Assembly (NCBI RefSeq): GCF_002911015.1
Contig: NZ_KZ626852.1
Location: 57,155 to 121,154, forward strand
Direction of reading: 5' to 3'
Source: Streptomyces populi
Lineage (GTDB): Bacteria; Actinomycetota; Actinomycetes; Streptomycetales; Streptomycetaceae
Length of the DNA stretch: 64,000 nt
Numbering within the stretch: position 1 is the stretch's first letter; each line of letters opens with the position of its first letter. Position numbers and translations under genes: made by a program. The notes beneath the pieces are model-generated. The model ran no database searches and was not told the DNA's origin. It saw nothing but the letters and a program-made list of their open reading frames with translations. Below, piece by piece: positions 17,712 to 26,153 of the stretch.

Positions 17712-18218
17712 GTGTTCGACTTCGGGATCGAGAACTACCGGCCCCAATGGCTGAACGGTCACTCCGAGGTCGTGGTGGCCCACGGCCTGAGACTGCGCGC
17801 CCTCGTCGGCCGCCCGTTGACCCGTGCCTGGCTGGTCTGGGACGTCCAGGACGACGAGTGGTTCTCCGACTGCCCCGTCCTGCTCGACTTCACCGGAGAA
17901 CAGGTCGAGATCAACCACCAGAAGTTCGACGACCTCTCGATCACCTGGAACACGGTCGACCCCCGTCGGCCGGTTCAGTGGTCCGACTTCGATCTCCAGT
18001 GGCGTCACGACGCGCATCCCGAGCTGGACGTCCTGCGGGGCCAGGTCCTTCAGGACGTCCAGCTCTTCGAATGGACCGGGAGTGACATGGCCCGAGGAAC
18101 GATCGCCGTCAACTTCGGTTTCTCCCACGGCCAAGTGACCGTCTTCAACACCCTCGACGAGAACGGGTTGACGTTCGGACCACCCGATCCGCTCTACTGG
18201 CGTCACCTCCTGGTCTGA
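17712..18218 (+). CDS. Hypothetical protein
   Basis: 168 residues from GTG 17712, with GAGAGGATCC upstream. Trp- and Asp-rich soluble sequence (WLVWDVQDDEWFSDCPVLLDF ... DFDLQWRHDAHPELDVL ... FGFSHGQVTVFNTLDENGL). The composition recalls small immunity-type or SUKH-like proteins but no motif decides it. Convergent with the 18486 gene across a 267-base space. Confidence 0.6.
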   Translation: MFDFGIENYRPQWLNGHSEVVVAHGLRLRALVGRPLTRAWLVWDVQDDEWFSDCPVLLDFTGEQVEINHQKFDDLSITWNTVDPRRPVQWSDFDLQWRHDAHPELDVLRGQVLQDVQLFEWTGSDMARGTIAVNFGFSHGQVTVFNTLDENGLTFGPPDPLYWRHLLV

Positions 18219-18485
18219 AGCACTCCGAACCGGGCGTCCTCACGCCCCTTGCCGAAGTCCTGGAGCGGATTCCGGTCAGCGGGTCACGATCTACGGCTGG
18301 AGTGCCGGTTCCGACAGCGGTCCGGCGGAGCGAGCCGGTCGTCACGCGGCGCCCGGGAGGTTTCCGGACGCTGGGGGCTCCACGGGCCGTCACCGGACGG
18401 TTGCTTCGTCCTTCGAGGACACCGACACCTGATCAGAAGTGCCGATGGCGGTGAAGCCGTGCCCGTCCATGGCGCCGTCCGGTTC

Positions 18486-19160
18486 TCATGGTCCGGTTGC
18501 GGCGGCCGCCTTCCGCAGGGCTGCCGTCGCGCCGTGGGTGACCGGGTCGCCGTGCCCGACGACCGCCGTTTCGACCGTCAGTTCGGCGAGCCGGCGCAGC
18601 GACTCGACGGCTCGGACGCGGTCGGTGTTGAAAACGCCCATCATGGTCCGGCCGACGTTGGCGACCGCGTCTCCGGTGAACAGCACCTTCGGCCCGGGCA
18701 GATGGAGCGCGATCGATCCGTCCGTGTGCCCGGGCACCGCGACCACCACGGCCCCGCCGCCGAAATCCAGCACGTCGCCGTCCTCCACCTCCCGGTCCAC
18801 CCGGCAGGGCGGGGCCGCGGGCAGAGGTGGAAGCGCCGCTCTGATCGCCACCTCGAACTCCTCCAGCACCGGCGGTGCCCCGGCCGTCCGCCCCCGGATC
18901 ACCGGAGCCTCCAGCCGATGGGCCACCACCTCCGCCCCGTGCCGTGCGGCGAGTTCGGCGGCCGAGCCCGTGTGGTCCTCGTGCCAGTGCGTCAGCACGA
19001 TCCGGCGTAATCCGCCGTCCAGCGCTTCCTCGATCTCTGCCGCGCGGTCCGCCGTGCCGGTGTCGATCAGGGTCAGTTCGGAGCCGTCCCGCCACAGATA
19101 GGCCGAACCCACCGGGAAGCGGAGCATGCGCAGTCTCGGCAGTACTTCGATCACGTCCAT
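18486..19160 (-). CDS. Metallo-beta-lactamase-fold hydrolase
   Basis: 224 residues from ATG 19160, with GAGG four bases upstream. Zinc motif THWHEDH (His58, His60, Asp62, His63), then VPGHTDGS and FTGDAV giving the later His and bridging Asp, and a final GHGDPV. This set and order match glyoxalase-II/AHL-lactonase-like MBL proteins, likely cytosolic, with two metal ions. Single gene; substrate unknown. Confidence 0.9.
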   Translation of the reverse strand: MDVIEVLPRLRMLRFPVGSAYLWRDGSELTLIDTGTADRAAEIEEALDGGLRRIVLTHWHEDHTGSAAELAARHGAEVVAHRLEAPVIRGRTAGAPPVLEEFEVAIRAALPPLPAAPPCRVDREVEDGDVLDFGGGAVVVAVPGHTDGSIALHLPGPKVLFTGDAVANVGRTMMGVFNTDRVRAVESLRRLAELTVETAVVGHGDPVTHGATAALRKAAAATGP

Positions 19161-19412
19161 GTCCTCAGCCTGTCGTGTTGGGCTCTCCGGCCGCGCCTTC
19201 GTTCGCTGACGGCTCACCGGTGCCGTGACCGGGAAGGTCCACCGGGTCGGCGCCGGCCGAGTGGCGGCTGCGGGACGGCGTCGACGCGGTGCGCTGTCAG
19301 TGGGCGTTGGTTCCGGCTTCGGCCGGCGGGACCGGGTGCCGGCTCGTGCGGGCGGACGAGGCACGGGTCCGCATCGACGGCCCGGCCCACGTGCCCGCCG
19401 ACCGTCCATCAC

Positions 19413-19426
19413 ACTTGAACGTGTTC
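19413..19426. promoter_or_regulatory. Palindrome TTGAACGTGTTCAA
   Basis: Perfect 6-bp arms with a 2-base centre, 48 bases before the 19474 start. The sequence is a typical TetR-type half-site pair, but no TetR gene adjoins it. It sits in the 313-base space between the divergent MBL and transglutaminase-like genes, which holds no other feature. Confidence 0.5.
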
Positions 19427-19473
19427 AAAAAAGCTGGGAGACTGGGCTGCGACCAGGGCAGGAGGGGCCAGTT

Positions 19474-20265
19474 GTGGTGAGTACGCTGCTGACGCCGTGT
19501 GGGCGGGCTCGACAGGCCGTGGCCGGCGGCCACGACGCGTGCGGAGGAACGGAGCCGACGCGGATTCTCGATCGGGGACATCCGAGGGTCCGGTCCGTCG
19601 TGCGGAGCATCGGCAGGGCGGACCGGGAAGGGGAGGGGCCCGCGGCGAAAGTGGCGGCCCTCCGCCGCGCGCACCGATGGATCTCCGCAGAGGTTCGCCC
19701 CGTGTACTCGGTCCAGGAGGCGCGACCGGTGTCCCAGGTTCTGCGACTCGGCCGCGGTTCCTGCAGCCAGCGGATGGCCGTACTGGAAGCGGTCGCGCGG
19801 GCGTGGGGCGTTCCCTCCCGGGTGCGTGGCCTGGTCGTGGACGGCACGTTCTGGTACCCGCGCTTCCCCCGGATGCGTCGGCTCATCCCCGACCAAGTGG
19901 TGCTGGCCTGGCCGGAGTTCCGCATCGAGGGGCTGTCGAGGGACGATCACACGGCCGCACCCTGGCTGCCGGTGTCCGAGCTCTTCGGCGGTGCTCGCGA
20001 GCCGCGTGGACGGATCGGCGGCGGCTTCACGAACGCAGGTCCGGAGACACTCTTCGAGGCGCTGTCCAGGACGAGCGTCGACTGGGACGGGGTCGCGGTC
20101 TGCCCCGCGTCGGACGGTTCGTGCGATCTCTCGGCGTACCTGCTCGCGGATCTCGGGCGCTTCGACTCCCGGGACGAGCTTTTCGCCCGGTACGGCCAGA
20201 CCCTGTGCGGCCCGGCGAGACTCCTGGCCGAGCCCGTCCTGGGCCGACGAGCCGCCGGACTCTAG
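19474..20265 (+). CDS. Transglutaminase-like (papain-fold) protein
   Basis: 263 residues from GTG 19474, six bases after GGAGGGG (GTG 19477 is an alternative). The core RGSCSQRMAVLEAVARAWGVPSRVRGLVV fits the transglutaminase-core pattern (G-x-C-x ... LRAxGIPxR), with Cys as nucleophile. The usual His and Asp are less clear (DGTFWYPRF may replace the H-x-W segment). It could be a protease-like or inactive member. An orphan TetR-type palindrome lies upstream. Confidence 0.7.
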   Translation: MVSTLLTPCGRARQAVAGGHDACGGTEPTRILDRGHPRVRSVVRSIGRADREGEGPAAKVAALRRAHRWISAEVRPVYSVQEARPVSQVLRLGRGSCSQRMAVLEAVARAWGVPSRVRGLVVDGTFWYPRFPRMRRLIPDQVVLAWPEFRIEGLSRDDHTAAPWLPVSELFGGAREPRGRIGGGFTNAGPETLFEALSRTSVDWDGVAVCPASDGSCDLSAYLLADLGRFDSRDELFARYGQTLCGPARLLAEPVLGRRAAGL

Positions 20266-20519
20266 CGCTCTGACGGGGGAAGGCCCGCCGGTCTACGAGA
20301 TCGGCCCGGCCTGTCCGGCCCCTCGACGGCCGGGAGGCCACCCCCGGCCCACGTCCACCCGCCCGACCGAATCGGTGCGTCGTTCGATCCGGCGGACCTT
20401 CGCGGCCAGAACACCCAACGCGCGGAAGGCGGTCGAGAGGGCGGTCGGCCACGGCCGGTGTCGGAGGTGACCGCCTCATGGGGGTGCCCGCCGGGAGCAC
20501 CGAATCGCGTGACGAGAAG

Positions 20520-21278
20520 ATGACGTCTGTGACCGAGACCTCTGGCATCACCCTCACGGACATCGACGTCCTCCTCGACGAGATCCGGGGTTCCGTCGCG
20601 CGCGTCGGCGCCCGCCTGGGCTCGCTGAGCCGCCTCCAGGCCCGCGAACCGTCGGCGTTGCCCGGCTGGAGCCGCGGCCACGTCATCACCCACCTCGCCC
20701 GCAGCGCCGACGCGTACCGTCGGCTGCTGACACTGGCGCGCACCGGCGGTGAACCCGGCCCACGGGCGGACGCCGCCGCCCTGGACCGCGCGCTGCGCGA
20801 GGGTGCCGAGCGTTCCGCCGATGAGCTCGTGGCCGATCTGCGCGGCAGCTTCGACCGACTGCTCGACGAGGCACGAGCCGTGCCGGCCGAAGGCTGGTTC
20901 GTCCTGGTCACCGCGCTCGCGGGGTGGCGGCACCCTGCCTGGTTCACCCTCCGGCGCTGCCGACGCGAACTCGAGACGCACCACGTCGACCTGAACCTGG
21001 GGTACACCGCGGCCGACTGGCCTTCCGGCTACGTCGCATGGGCACTCGACGACACCGTCGCCGCGCTCACCGCACGCGACTTCCCGGTCGCCCGTATCCA
21101 GGCCACCGACCTCGATCGTGCCTGGACCCTGGCCCCGGCCGGTCCCACCGTCACCGGCACGGGGCACTCCATCCTCGCCTGGCTCGCCGGACGCGGCACG
21201 GACGTGCGGCTCCGGGCGGACGTTCCGCTGCCGACCCCGCCCAGGTGGCCGCTCCCGCCGACGCCGGGCTGGTCCTGA
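20520..21278 (+). CDS. Maleylpyruvate isomerase / mycothiol-dependent DinB-like protein
   Basis: 252 residues from ATG 20520; ATG 20478 with GGAGG upstream would add 14 residues. The N-terminal four-helix DinB-like part has LPGWSRGHVITHLARSADAYRRLL, where the conserved G-W-(S/T)-x-x-x-x-x-x-H-(L/V)-A pattern supplies a metal ligand; later RRCRRELETHHVDLNLGY supplies the E-x-x-x-H-x-x-D ligands. The C-terminal MDMPI-like domain ends the protein. These enzymes use mycothiol and zinc in actinobacteria. Convergent with the DUF4246 gene (18-base gap). Confidence 0.85.
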   Translation: MTSVTETSGITLTDIDVLLDEIRGSVARVGARLGSLSRLQAREPSALPGWSRGHVITHLARSADAYRRLLTLARTGGEPGPRADAAALDRALREGAERSADELVADLRGSFDRLLDEARAVPAEGWFVLVTALAGWRHPAWFTLRRCRRELETHHVDLNLGYTAADWPSGYVAWALDDTVAALTARDFPVARIQATDLDRAWTLAPAGPTVTGTGHSILAWLAGRGTDVRLRADVPLPTPPRWPLPPTPGWS

Positions 21279-21296
21279 GTCCGGCGACGAAGGGGT

Positions 21297-22808
21297 TCAG
21301 TGCTCGCAGAGGGAGAATTCTCGTTCGTAGAGCTGCTCGTTGTGCTCGTCGACGAAGAACTTGCGTTCCTGCATGAGCTGTTCGCGGTAGTTCTTGGCCT
21401 GTTCGAGCGTCATGGTCGAGGTGTCGGACCACGGTTGCTGCGGTGGCACGTCGGACGTCGAAACGACCTTCTCCGACGGGTCGACCAGGAAGAACGCGAG
21501 AATCTTGCGATGCCCCGGGCGGGCCGGGTCCGTGAGGCGGAACGAACCGACGCGGTGCTGGAGGATGTTCGGGAACGCCAGGCAGCGGCCCGCCGGGGTC
21601 GATGCCGATCCCAGTACCTGGTTCAGGGCGTCCGCGTCCTCCAGGCCGTAGACCTCACGCATACCGTCGTCGTCACTCTGTTCGTAGTGCGGGTCGTCGA
21701 GTGCCGTCCGGAAACTCAGCCGGCTCTCGGTGATGTTCTCACTGTCCCAGTAGTAGATGCCGGTCGAGACGATCCGCTCGTTCAGCATCCCCTCGACGTG
21801 CCAGGAACCACCGGGGTACTCGGGCTTGTCCGGGGTGAGATGAATGGTGGCGAGCTTGACGATGACCTGGAGACCGCGACCGCGCAGGTCGACCCGGACG
21901 GATTCGTCAGGCGACTCGGGCGGGGTGAAGACCGGGGCGTCCGGAATGGTCGGGCTGCGGTTCTCCCACCAGTCGTCCTGAGCCGCTTCCCATAGGCGGA
22001 CGGCTTCCGCGTGGGCCTCGTCGTCGCTGTAGGAGGATTTGTTCGGGTACTCCGGCGCCTGCGACTCGTACCACCCGTAAGGATCGGCCTCGATCCGCAG
22101 GGGTCGCGGATGGCGCAGGTCGGTGAGCACGTTCTCCAGCAGCGGACGGAAGCGCGCGAACAACTCCGGCAGGACGGAGGCCAGTTCGTGATGAGTCTCG
22201 GGGTGGACGTTGTTGACGTACGAACGGAAGACGGCGGCGCCGTCGTCGCTGACGTCGACGTCCGTGGGCAGCCACTGGAACTTCTCCGAGAACTCGTACT
22301 TCGAGTAGCGGTCCGTCGGGTTCTGCCAAGCCCGCTCGGGCGCGCCGCTCACCTCCCGCACCAGACAGAACAGGGAGGGATGAACCAGATCCAGTACCTG
22401 GCCGTCGGATCCGGGGTGCCAGTCCCGTTCCCCCTCGGGGACCTGTTCCAGAACCCGGACCGCCTCGCGCAGCCGGGATCCGAGCTTGTCGTCGACCAGG
22501 GTGTCCGACTGCCACACCCCGTCGACGGCGGACACCTCGATGCCGGTCCGTCCGTCCCGCAGCGCGGCGTAATGCGCGAGTTCGGCGAGCACGTAACGAA
22601 CCTGTGCTTCGGTGAGACCCTGGGCGACCGCTTCCTGTGTCCACCTGGCGACGATGTCGGCGTCGTTCATCTTGTCGAACCACCCGGGTTTCGCCCGGAT
22701 GTGGGCGCTGCACTGCATCATCTGAAGTTCCCGCAGCGTTCGGGGAGTCGCGAACGATATGGAACGGGAAGCGTGAAAGGGCAGCGGGAAAGCAGACAGG
22801 CCGGTCAA
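21297..22808 (-). CDS. DUF4246-family protein with 2OG-Fe(II) oxygenase-like triad
   Basis: 503 residues from TTG 22808, with GGAG just upstream; the family-like start (PRTLRELQMMQCSAHIRAKPGW) is near residue 22. The sequence matches DUF4246, best known from fungi. The C-terminal half shows a likely iron site: GGSWHVEG (His337, Glu339), later LQHRVGSFRL (His418), then GHRKI (Arg434) where a 2-oxoglutarate-binding Arg is expected. It is probably a cytosolic Fe(II)/2OG-type oxygenase of unknown substrate; the enzymatic call is inference. It is divergent from a 67-residue gene. Confidence 0.8.
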   Translation of the reverse strand: MTGLSAFPLPFHASRSISFATPRTLRELQMMQCSAHIRAKPGWFDKMNDADIVARWTQEAVAQGLTEAQVRYVLAELAHYAALRDGRTGIEVSAVDGVWQSDTLVDDKLGSRLREAVRVLEQVPEGERDWHPGSDGQVLDLVHPSLFCLVREVSGAPERAWQNPTDRYSKYEFSEKFQWLPTDVDVSDDGAAVFRSYVNNVHPETHHELASVLPELFARFRPLLENVLTDLRHPRPLRIEADPYGWYESQAPEYPNKSSYSDDEAHAEAVRLWEAAQDDWWENRSPTIPDAPVFTPPESPDESVRVDLRGRGLQVIVKLATIHLTPDKPEYPGGSWHVEGMLNERIVSTGIYYWDSENITESRLSFRTALDDPHYEQSDDDGMREVYGLEDADALNQVLGSASTPAGRCLAFPNILQHRVGSFRLTDPARPGHRKILAFFLVDPSEKVVSTSDVPPQQPWSDTSTMTLEQAKNYREQLMQERKFFVDEHNEQLYEREFSLCEH

Positions 22809-22898
22809 TTCTCCGGGTCCTCCCAGTCGGTGTGCGGTGGCTGGAAGGGTACTTCAGCGGACTGACACCGCTCAGCGAGGGGGAGAGGCCTTACTCGA

Positions 22899-22927
22899 TT
22901 GACCGGGGCCTGCCCGGTTGCTGTACT
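22899..22927 (+). promoter_or_regulatory. Promoter for the 22958 gene
   Basis: TTGACC (22899-22904), 17-base spacer, TGTACT (22922-22927), 31 bases before the start codon, with an RBS between. Confidence 0.55.
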
Positions 22928-22957
22928 CCCTTGCCGTACGGCGACTTCGGAGGACCC

Positions 22958-23161
22958 ATGACCACACTGCCGACGAGTGTCGACCACGACATCCTCGACC
23001 GTCGAATCGTGTTCGCGATCAAGACGATCCGCGAAACGCTGGGCTGCACGATTCATGAAGCCATCGACGTGTTCGTGGTCCGGTACGAGGAGCTACGCCG
23101 CGATCGGCCGGACGACTTCACCGTCGGACCCGAGGAATACGGCCGAGGCTTCTATTCCTGA
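22958..23161 (+). CDS. Small hypothetical protein, 67 residues
   Basis: ATG 22958 follows GGAGG (22949-22953) and a sigma-70-type promoter. It is soluble: TTLPTSVDHDILDRRIVFAIKTIRE..., with a helix, a TIHEAIDVFVVRYEEL segment and an acidic tail. It could be a small helical adaptor; no family recognised. It is divergent from the DUF4246 gene (149 bases between starts) and may be co-regulated with it. Confidence 0.7.
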   Translation: MTTLPTSVDHDILDRRIVFAIKTIRETLGCTIHEAIDVFVVRYEELRRDRPDDFTVGPEEYGRGFYS

Positions 23162-23212
23162 TCGACGGCGCGCAAGTCCGGAAAACCGTCTCCTGCGAGG
23201 AGGGGAGTGAGG

Positions 23213-23764
23213 TCAAAGGCCGATCGCCCCGTCGATGCGCTCGCGGAGCAGGTCGGCGTGGCCGTTGTGGCGGGCGTACTCCTCGATCATGTGGATGAGG
23301 ACCCAGCGCAGTGACACCGTTCCGCGCCAGGAGTCCTCGCCCTGGATGTCGAGGCCGGGTGCATCGGCGACGAACTGTTCGGCGAAGGCCACCTCTGTCC
23401 GCCACGCCTCCCAAGCCGCCGTGACGACCTGGGGGTCGTCCGTGGCGCCTTCGAAGTCCCCGTCGGGGTCGGCCGTCGAGGAGAAGAGGGGCGACGCGTC
23501 CTGCCCGGCCAGGACCTGACGGAACCAGCGGCGTTCCATATCGGCGAGGTGCCGGATCAGGCCGAGCAGTGAGAGCGTGGACGGTTCCACGGACCGCAGG
23601 GACAACTCCGGGCCCAGACCGGAACACTTCAGCCGCAGTGTCGAGCGCTGGGCACGCAGGACATCGATGAGCATGTGCCGTTCGTCGCCGGTCGTCGGGC
23701 CGGTGAACCGGCGGGCGCCGTCGGCGCGGTCGAACAGGTCGCCTCTTCTGACAGGGCCGTTCAT
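23213..23764 (-). CDS. DinB-superfamily protein (DUF664 type)
   Basis: 183 residues from ATG 23764 (GAAGGGCGG upstream). Four-helix DinB features: LSLLGLIRHLADMERRWFRQVL, with a His metal ligand, and WVLIHMIEEYARHNGHADLLRERIDG, the H-x-x-x-E-Y-A-x-H-x-G-H signature with two further ligands. The DUF664 group is common in Streptomyces and may be a mycothiol/bacillithiol-transferase-like metalloenzyme. It is preceded by a 3 x 10-bp tandem repeat. Confidence 0.9.
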   Translation of the reverse strand: MNGPVRRGDLFDRADGARRFTGPTTGDERHMLIDVLRAQRSTLRLKCSGLGPELSLRSVEPSTLSLLGLIRHLADMERRWFRQVLAGQDASPLFSSTADPDGDFEGATDDPQVVTAAWEAWRTEVAFAEQFVADAPGLDIQGEDSWRGTVSLRWVLIHMIEEYARHNGHADLLRERIDGAIGL

Positions 23765-23770
23765 GTCCGC

Positions 23771-23800
23771 CCTTCGGTTCGCTTCGGTTCGCTTCGGTCC
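23771..23800. repeat. Three tandem 10-bp units (SCTTCGGTYC)
   Basis: CCTTCGGTTC, GCTTCGGTTC, GCTTCGGTCC at exact 10-base spacing, immediately upstream of the DinB-type gene. One helical turn per unit would place all copies on one DNA face. Confidence 0.7.
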
Positions 23801-23884
23801 GCGCGGCCCCGATCACCGACAGGGTCTGTCCGGCGGACCGCACGTCCATGGTGGTTGCCCCGGAAGGCCGTGCATCATGATCGC

Positions 23885-24004
23885 ATGACGGATCTTCGTG
23901 AAGTTCTGTTCGGACACCCGGTGGCGCCGACTGGTGCGGACGCGTCACGCGAAGGGCGGTCGGCCCCGTGGCGCGACGGCATGCTGGAAGGTGAGGTCCG
24001 TTGA
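23885..24004 (+). CDS. Possible 39-residue leader/small protein coupled to GNAT
   Basis: ATG 23885 to TGA 24002-24004: MTDLREVLFGHPVAPTGADA... ending GMLEGEVR. The stop overlaps the TTG start of the acetyltransferase (TTGA at 24001-24004) and the RBS of the next gene lies inside this frame, so it may be a coupled small gene. It could equally be a truncated remnant. A -10-like CATCAT (23873-23878) ends six bases before the ATG. Confidence 0.4.
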   Translation: MTDLREVLFGHPVAPTGADASREGRSAPWRDGMLEGEVR

Positions 24005-24474
24005 CGGACGCCGGAGCGCCGCGAGTGCGGCGTGCACGCCCCCTGGACCTGCCGCACGTCGCCCGGCTGGCGGCCGAGCACGCCGCGTACGAGAAGGTGA
24101 CCACGCCCCTTCCCGCCGATCTGTCGCAGCGGCTGGAGACACTGCTCTTCGGCTCGGCCGCGCCGCGCCTGCGCTGCTTCGTCGCGGAGCTGGCCGACGG
24201 CGAGATCATCGGATACGCCTCGTGCGCGCCCGAGTTGTCCACATGGGACGGTGCGGAATACCTTCACATGGACTGCCTGTTCCTGCGGAACGGCCACCGG
24301 GGCCTGGGAATCGGTCCGATGCTGATGGAGGCCGTGCAGGGCGAAGCACGTGCTCTCGGACTCGGCCAGGTGCAATGGCAGACTCCGCCGTGGAACGAGG
24401 ACGCGATCAGGTTCTACGATCGACTGGGCGCTCGAGCGAAGGAGAAGCGGCGTTACTTCCTGCCGGTCGACTGA
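24001..24474 (+). CDS. GNAT-family N-acetyltransferase (diamine-acetyltransferase-like)
   Basis: 157 residues from TTG 24001, preceded by GGAAGGTGAGG. Opens VRRARPLDLPHVARLAAEHAAYEK as in spermidine/diamine acetyltransferase-like GNATs; the motif-A acetyl-CoA loop is RNGHRGLGIGPMLMEAV and motif B holds PPWNEDAIRFYDRLGA. Complete single domain. It is translationally coupled to a 39-codon frame upstream. Acceptor unknown. Confidence 0.88.
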   Translation: MTDAGAPRVRRARPLDLPHVARLAAEHAAYEKVTTPLPADLSQRLETLLFGSAAPRLRCFVAELADGEIIGYASCAPELSTWDGAEYLHMDCLFLRNGHRGLGIGPMLMEAVQGEARALGLGQVQWQTPPWNEDAIRFYDRLGARAKEKRRYFLPVD

Positions 24475-24493
24475 GGTGCGGCGGCGGGCCCGC

Positions 24494-24531
24494 CCGCGGA
24501 GTCACGGTCCGACCGCGGAGTCACGGTCCGA
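24494..24531. repeat. Perfect 2 x 19-bp tandem repeat
   Basis: CCGCGGAGTCACGGTCCGA occurs twice back to back (24494-24512, 24513-24531) with a partial third copy starting at 24532. It lies 20 bases past the GNAT stop, in the 278-base space before the convergent GNAT gene. Confidence 0.8.
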
Positions 24532-24752
24532 CCGCGGCGACCGTGGTGGTGCCGCGGAGGACGGAGGCCCGCCCGCCGTACTCCGTGGTCACGGCCCGGC
24601 AAGTCCCCCAGGGCGTTGACCGTTCGCTCCGTCCGGTCCTGCCTCCCGAGCGACGAGCCGGCCGTCCTTGAGTGCTTTCGACGCCGCCGATGGTCAACTG
24701 CGCGGACCATCAACGTACTTGAGGCTCGAGAAGGCCTGCGCCCGCACGGTGG

Positions 24753-25316
24753 CTACTGCCGCTCCCACTGCTCCTTGGTGATCTCGTACCGCACGCCTCC
24801 GTGCTCGGAGCCCTCGATCATCTCCATGTCGGGGGGAGTGGTGAGGGTGTCCGTGAGTGTCATGTCGAGCTTCTTCATGATGTTCTGCGAGGCGTGGTTC
24901 ACGGACATCGTCTCGGCCCAGACCATGCGCACACCGAGCTCCGTGAACGCCTTGTCCAGCAAGGCCCTCGAGCCTTCGGTGGCGTAGCCCCTGCCCCAGG
25001 CCGCCTGTCGCAGCCGGTAGCCGAGTTCCACCTCGTCCAGCGGACCCTCCGGCTCGGGACGCAGGATGAACCAGCCGATGAACGCGCCGCCGTCCTTCTC
25101 GTGCGCGGCGAACAGTCCGAGGTCGCCGCCCCACTTCTCGTAGCCGGCGAGGATGTTCGGCAGCTGGCGCTCGCGGACGAGCTCCGGCGCGGTCGGCCGG
25201 CCGCCGGTCAGATAGCGCATCACGGCCGGGTCGCTGTCCAACTCGATCAGCAGGTCCGCGTCATCGGCGGTGAAGCGGCGCAGGGCCAGGCGCCCGGTCT
25301 CCAGATAGGTGTTCAC
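24753..25316 (-). CDS. GNAT-family N-acetyltransferase (RimJ/RimL type)
   Basis: 187 residues from GTG 25316. CATGAT (25323-25328) ends six bases before this codon and TTGGGC (25347-25352) is 18 bases further up, fitting a leaderless promoter; a TTG at 25352 would add 12 residues. It begins NTYLETGRLALRRFTADDADLL, the RimJ-type opening, with acetyl-CoA loop RLRQAAWGRGYATEGSRALLD and the closing VNHASQNIMKKLDM. A full-length single-domain enzyme; acceptor unknown. Confidence 0.88.
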   Translation of the reverse strand: MNTYLETGRLALRRFTADDADLLIELDSDPAVMRYLTGGRPTAPELVRERQLPNILAGYEKWGGDLGLFAAHEKDGGAFIGWFILRPEPEGPLDEVELGYRLRQAAWGRGYATEGSRALLDKAFTELGVRMVWAETMSVNHASQNIMKKLDMTLTDTLTTPPDMEMIEGSEHGGVRYEITKEQWERQ

Positions 25317-25400
25317 GAGTGGATCATGCCCGAAGCGGATCAGGAAGCCCAACGGGTTTCCTCGCCTCCGCCGTCCCGGCCTTCGTGCCGGGACGCCGGC

Positions 25401-26153
25401 TCAGTCCTGTCCGGAACCCGCCAGGGCGGTGAGGACGCGTCGGGTCTTGCTCTCGGGATGTTCGGAGAGTGCCACCCCGCGCTCCCGCACCGCGTCCTCC
25501 AGCTTTCGCTGCTTGCGCTCGGCCCGCTCCGTCAGCTTCTCCAGGTCGTCCTCGTCCTTCGGCTTCACCCGGATCGATCCCTCCAGGAAGTCCAGACCGG
25601 CGACCGACCACGCCTCCAGGTCCACGTCCAGGTCGTCGAGCCGGACGTCGTCGAACTTCGTCGAGCGGATCGGCCCCAGCGCGACCAGCCGGCCGATCGG
25701 GACGGCGGGCCCGCAGTCGTGCAGGAACCGGTCCTGCACGGCGTCGATCACCGTGGCGGGGTCGGCTCCGGTCTCCACCGCACCCGACAACGCTCCCGAC
25801 GGGTGATCGCGAACCAGGGAGGCGGACAGCACACGGCTCTTCCCCGACCAGTCCTCCTCGATCTTGTACGTGAACGGCTCCGCGTCGAACGGAGCAGAGA
25901 ACCGGCCGACCAGCCGCTCCCGGACGCATGGACGCAACTTGACGGTCAGATCGTCCGCGTCGCCGCCGATCCTGAACCTCACGATCACGCCGTCCTCCAG
26001 CAGGGCCACGCGTCCCTGGGCTACGCCCTCCCGGTCCTCGGCGAACCAGATTCGGCGCGTGATCATCGCGCTGTCCGATGCGCCGAGGGCCGACAGCGCG
26101 GCCGCCACGTCGTCCTCGATGTTGACCTTGATCTCGACCGGTGAGAGGTGCAT
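25401..26153 (-). CDS. CYTH-like (triphosphate tunnel) domain protein
   Basis: 250 residues from ATG 26153, with GGGAG upstream. N-terminal VEIKVNI, then RRIWFAEDR and DDLTVKLRP correspond to early strands of a CYTH tunnel fold carrying basic and acidic residues. The C-terminal half is charged and helical (RAERKQRKLEDAVRERGVALSEHPESKTRRVL). CYTH proteins handle triphosphates or polyphosphate, but the full E-x-E-x-K motif is reduced to E-x-K here, so activity is uncertain. It appears as a single gene. Confidence 0.7.
   Translation of the reverse strand: MHLSPVEIKVNIEDDVAAALSALGASDSAMITRRIWFAEDREGVAQGRVALLEDGVIVRFRIGGDADDLTVKLRPCVRERLVGRFSAPFDAEPFTYKIEEDWSGKSRVLSASLVRDHPSGALSGAVETGADPATVIDAVQDRFLHDCGPAVPIGRLVALGPIRSTKFDDVRLDDLDVDLEAWSVAGLDFLEGSIRVKPKDEDDLEKLTERAERKQRKLEDAVRERGVALSEHPESKTRRVLTALAGSGQD

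Noticed and set aside
23771..24531. Short repeats considered as a CRISPR-like array
   Set aside because: The units (10 and 19 bp) are contiguous without spacers and no cas genes are present.
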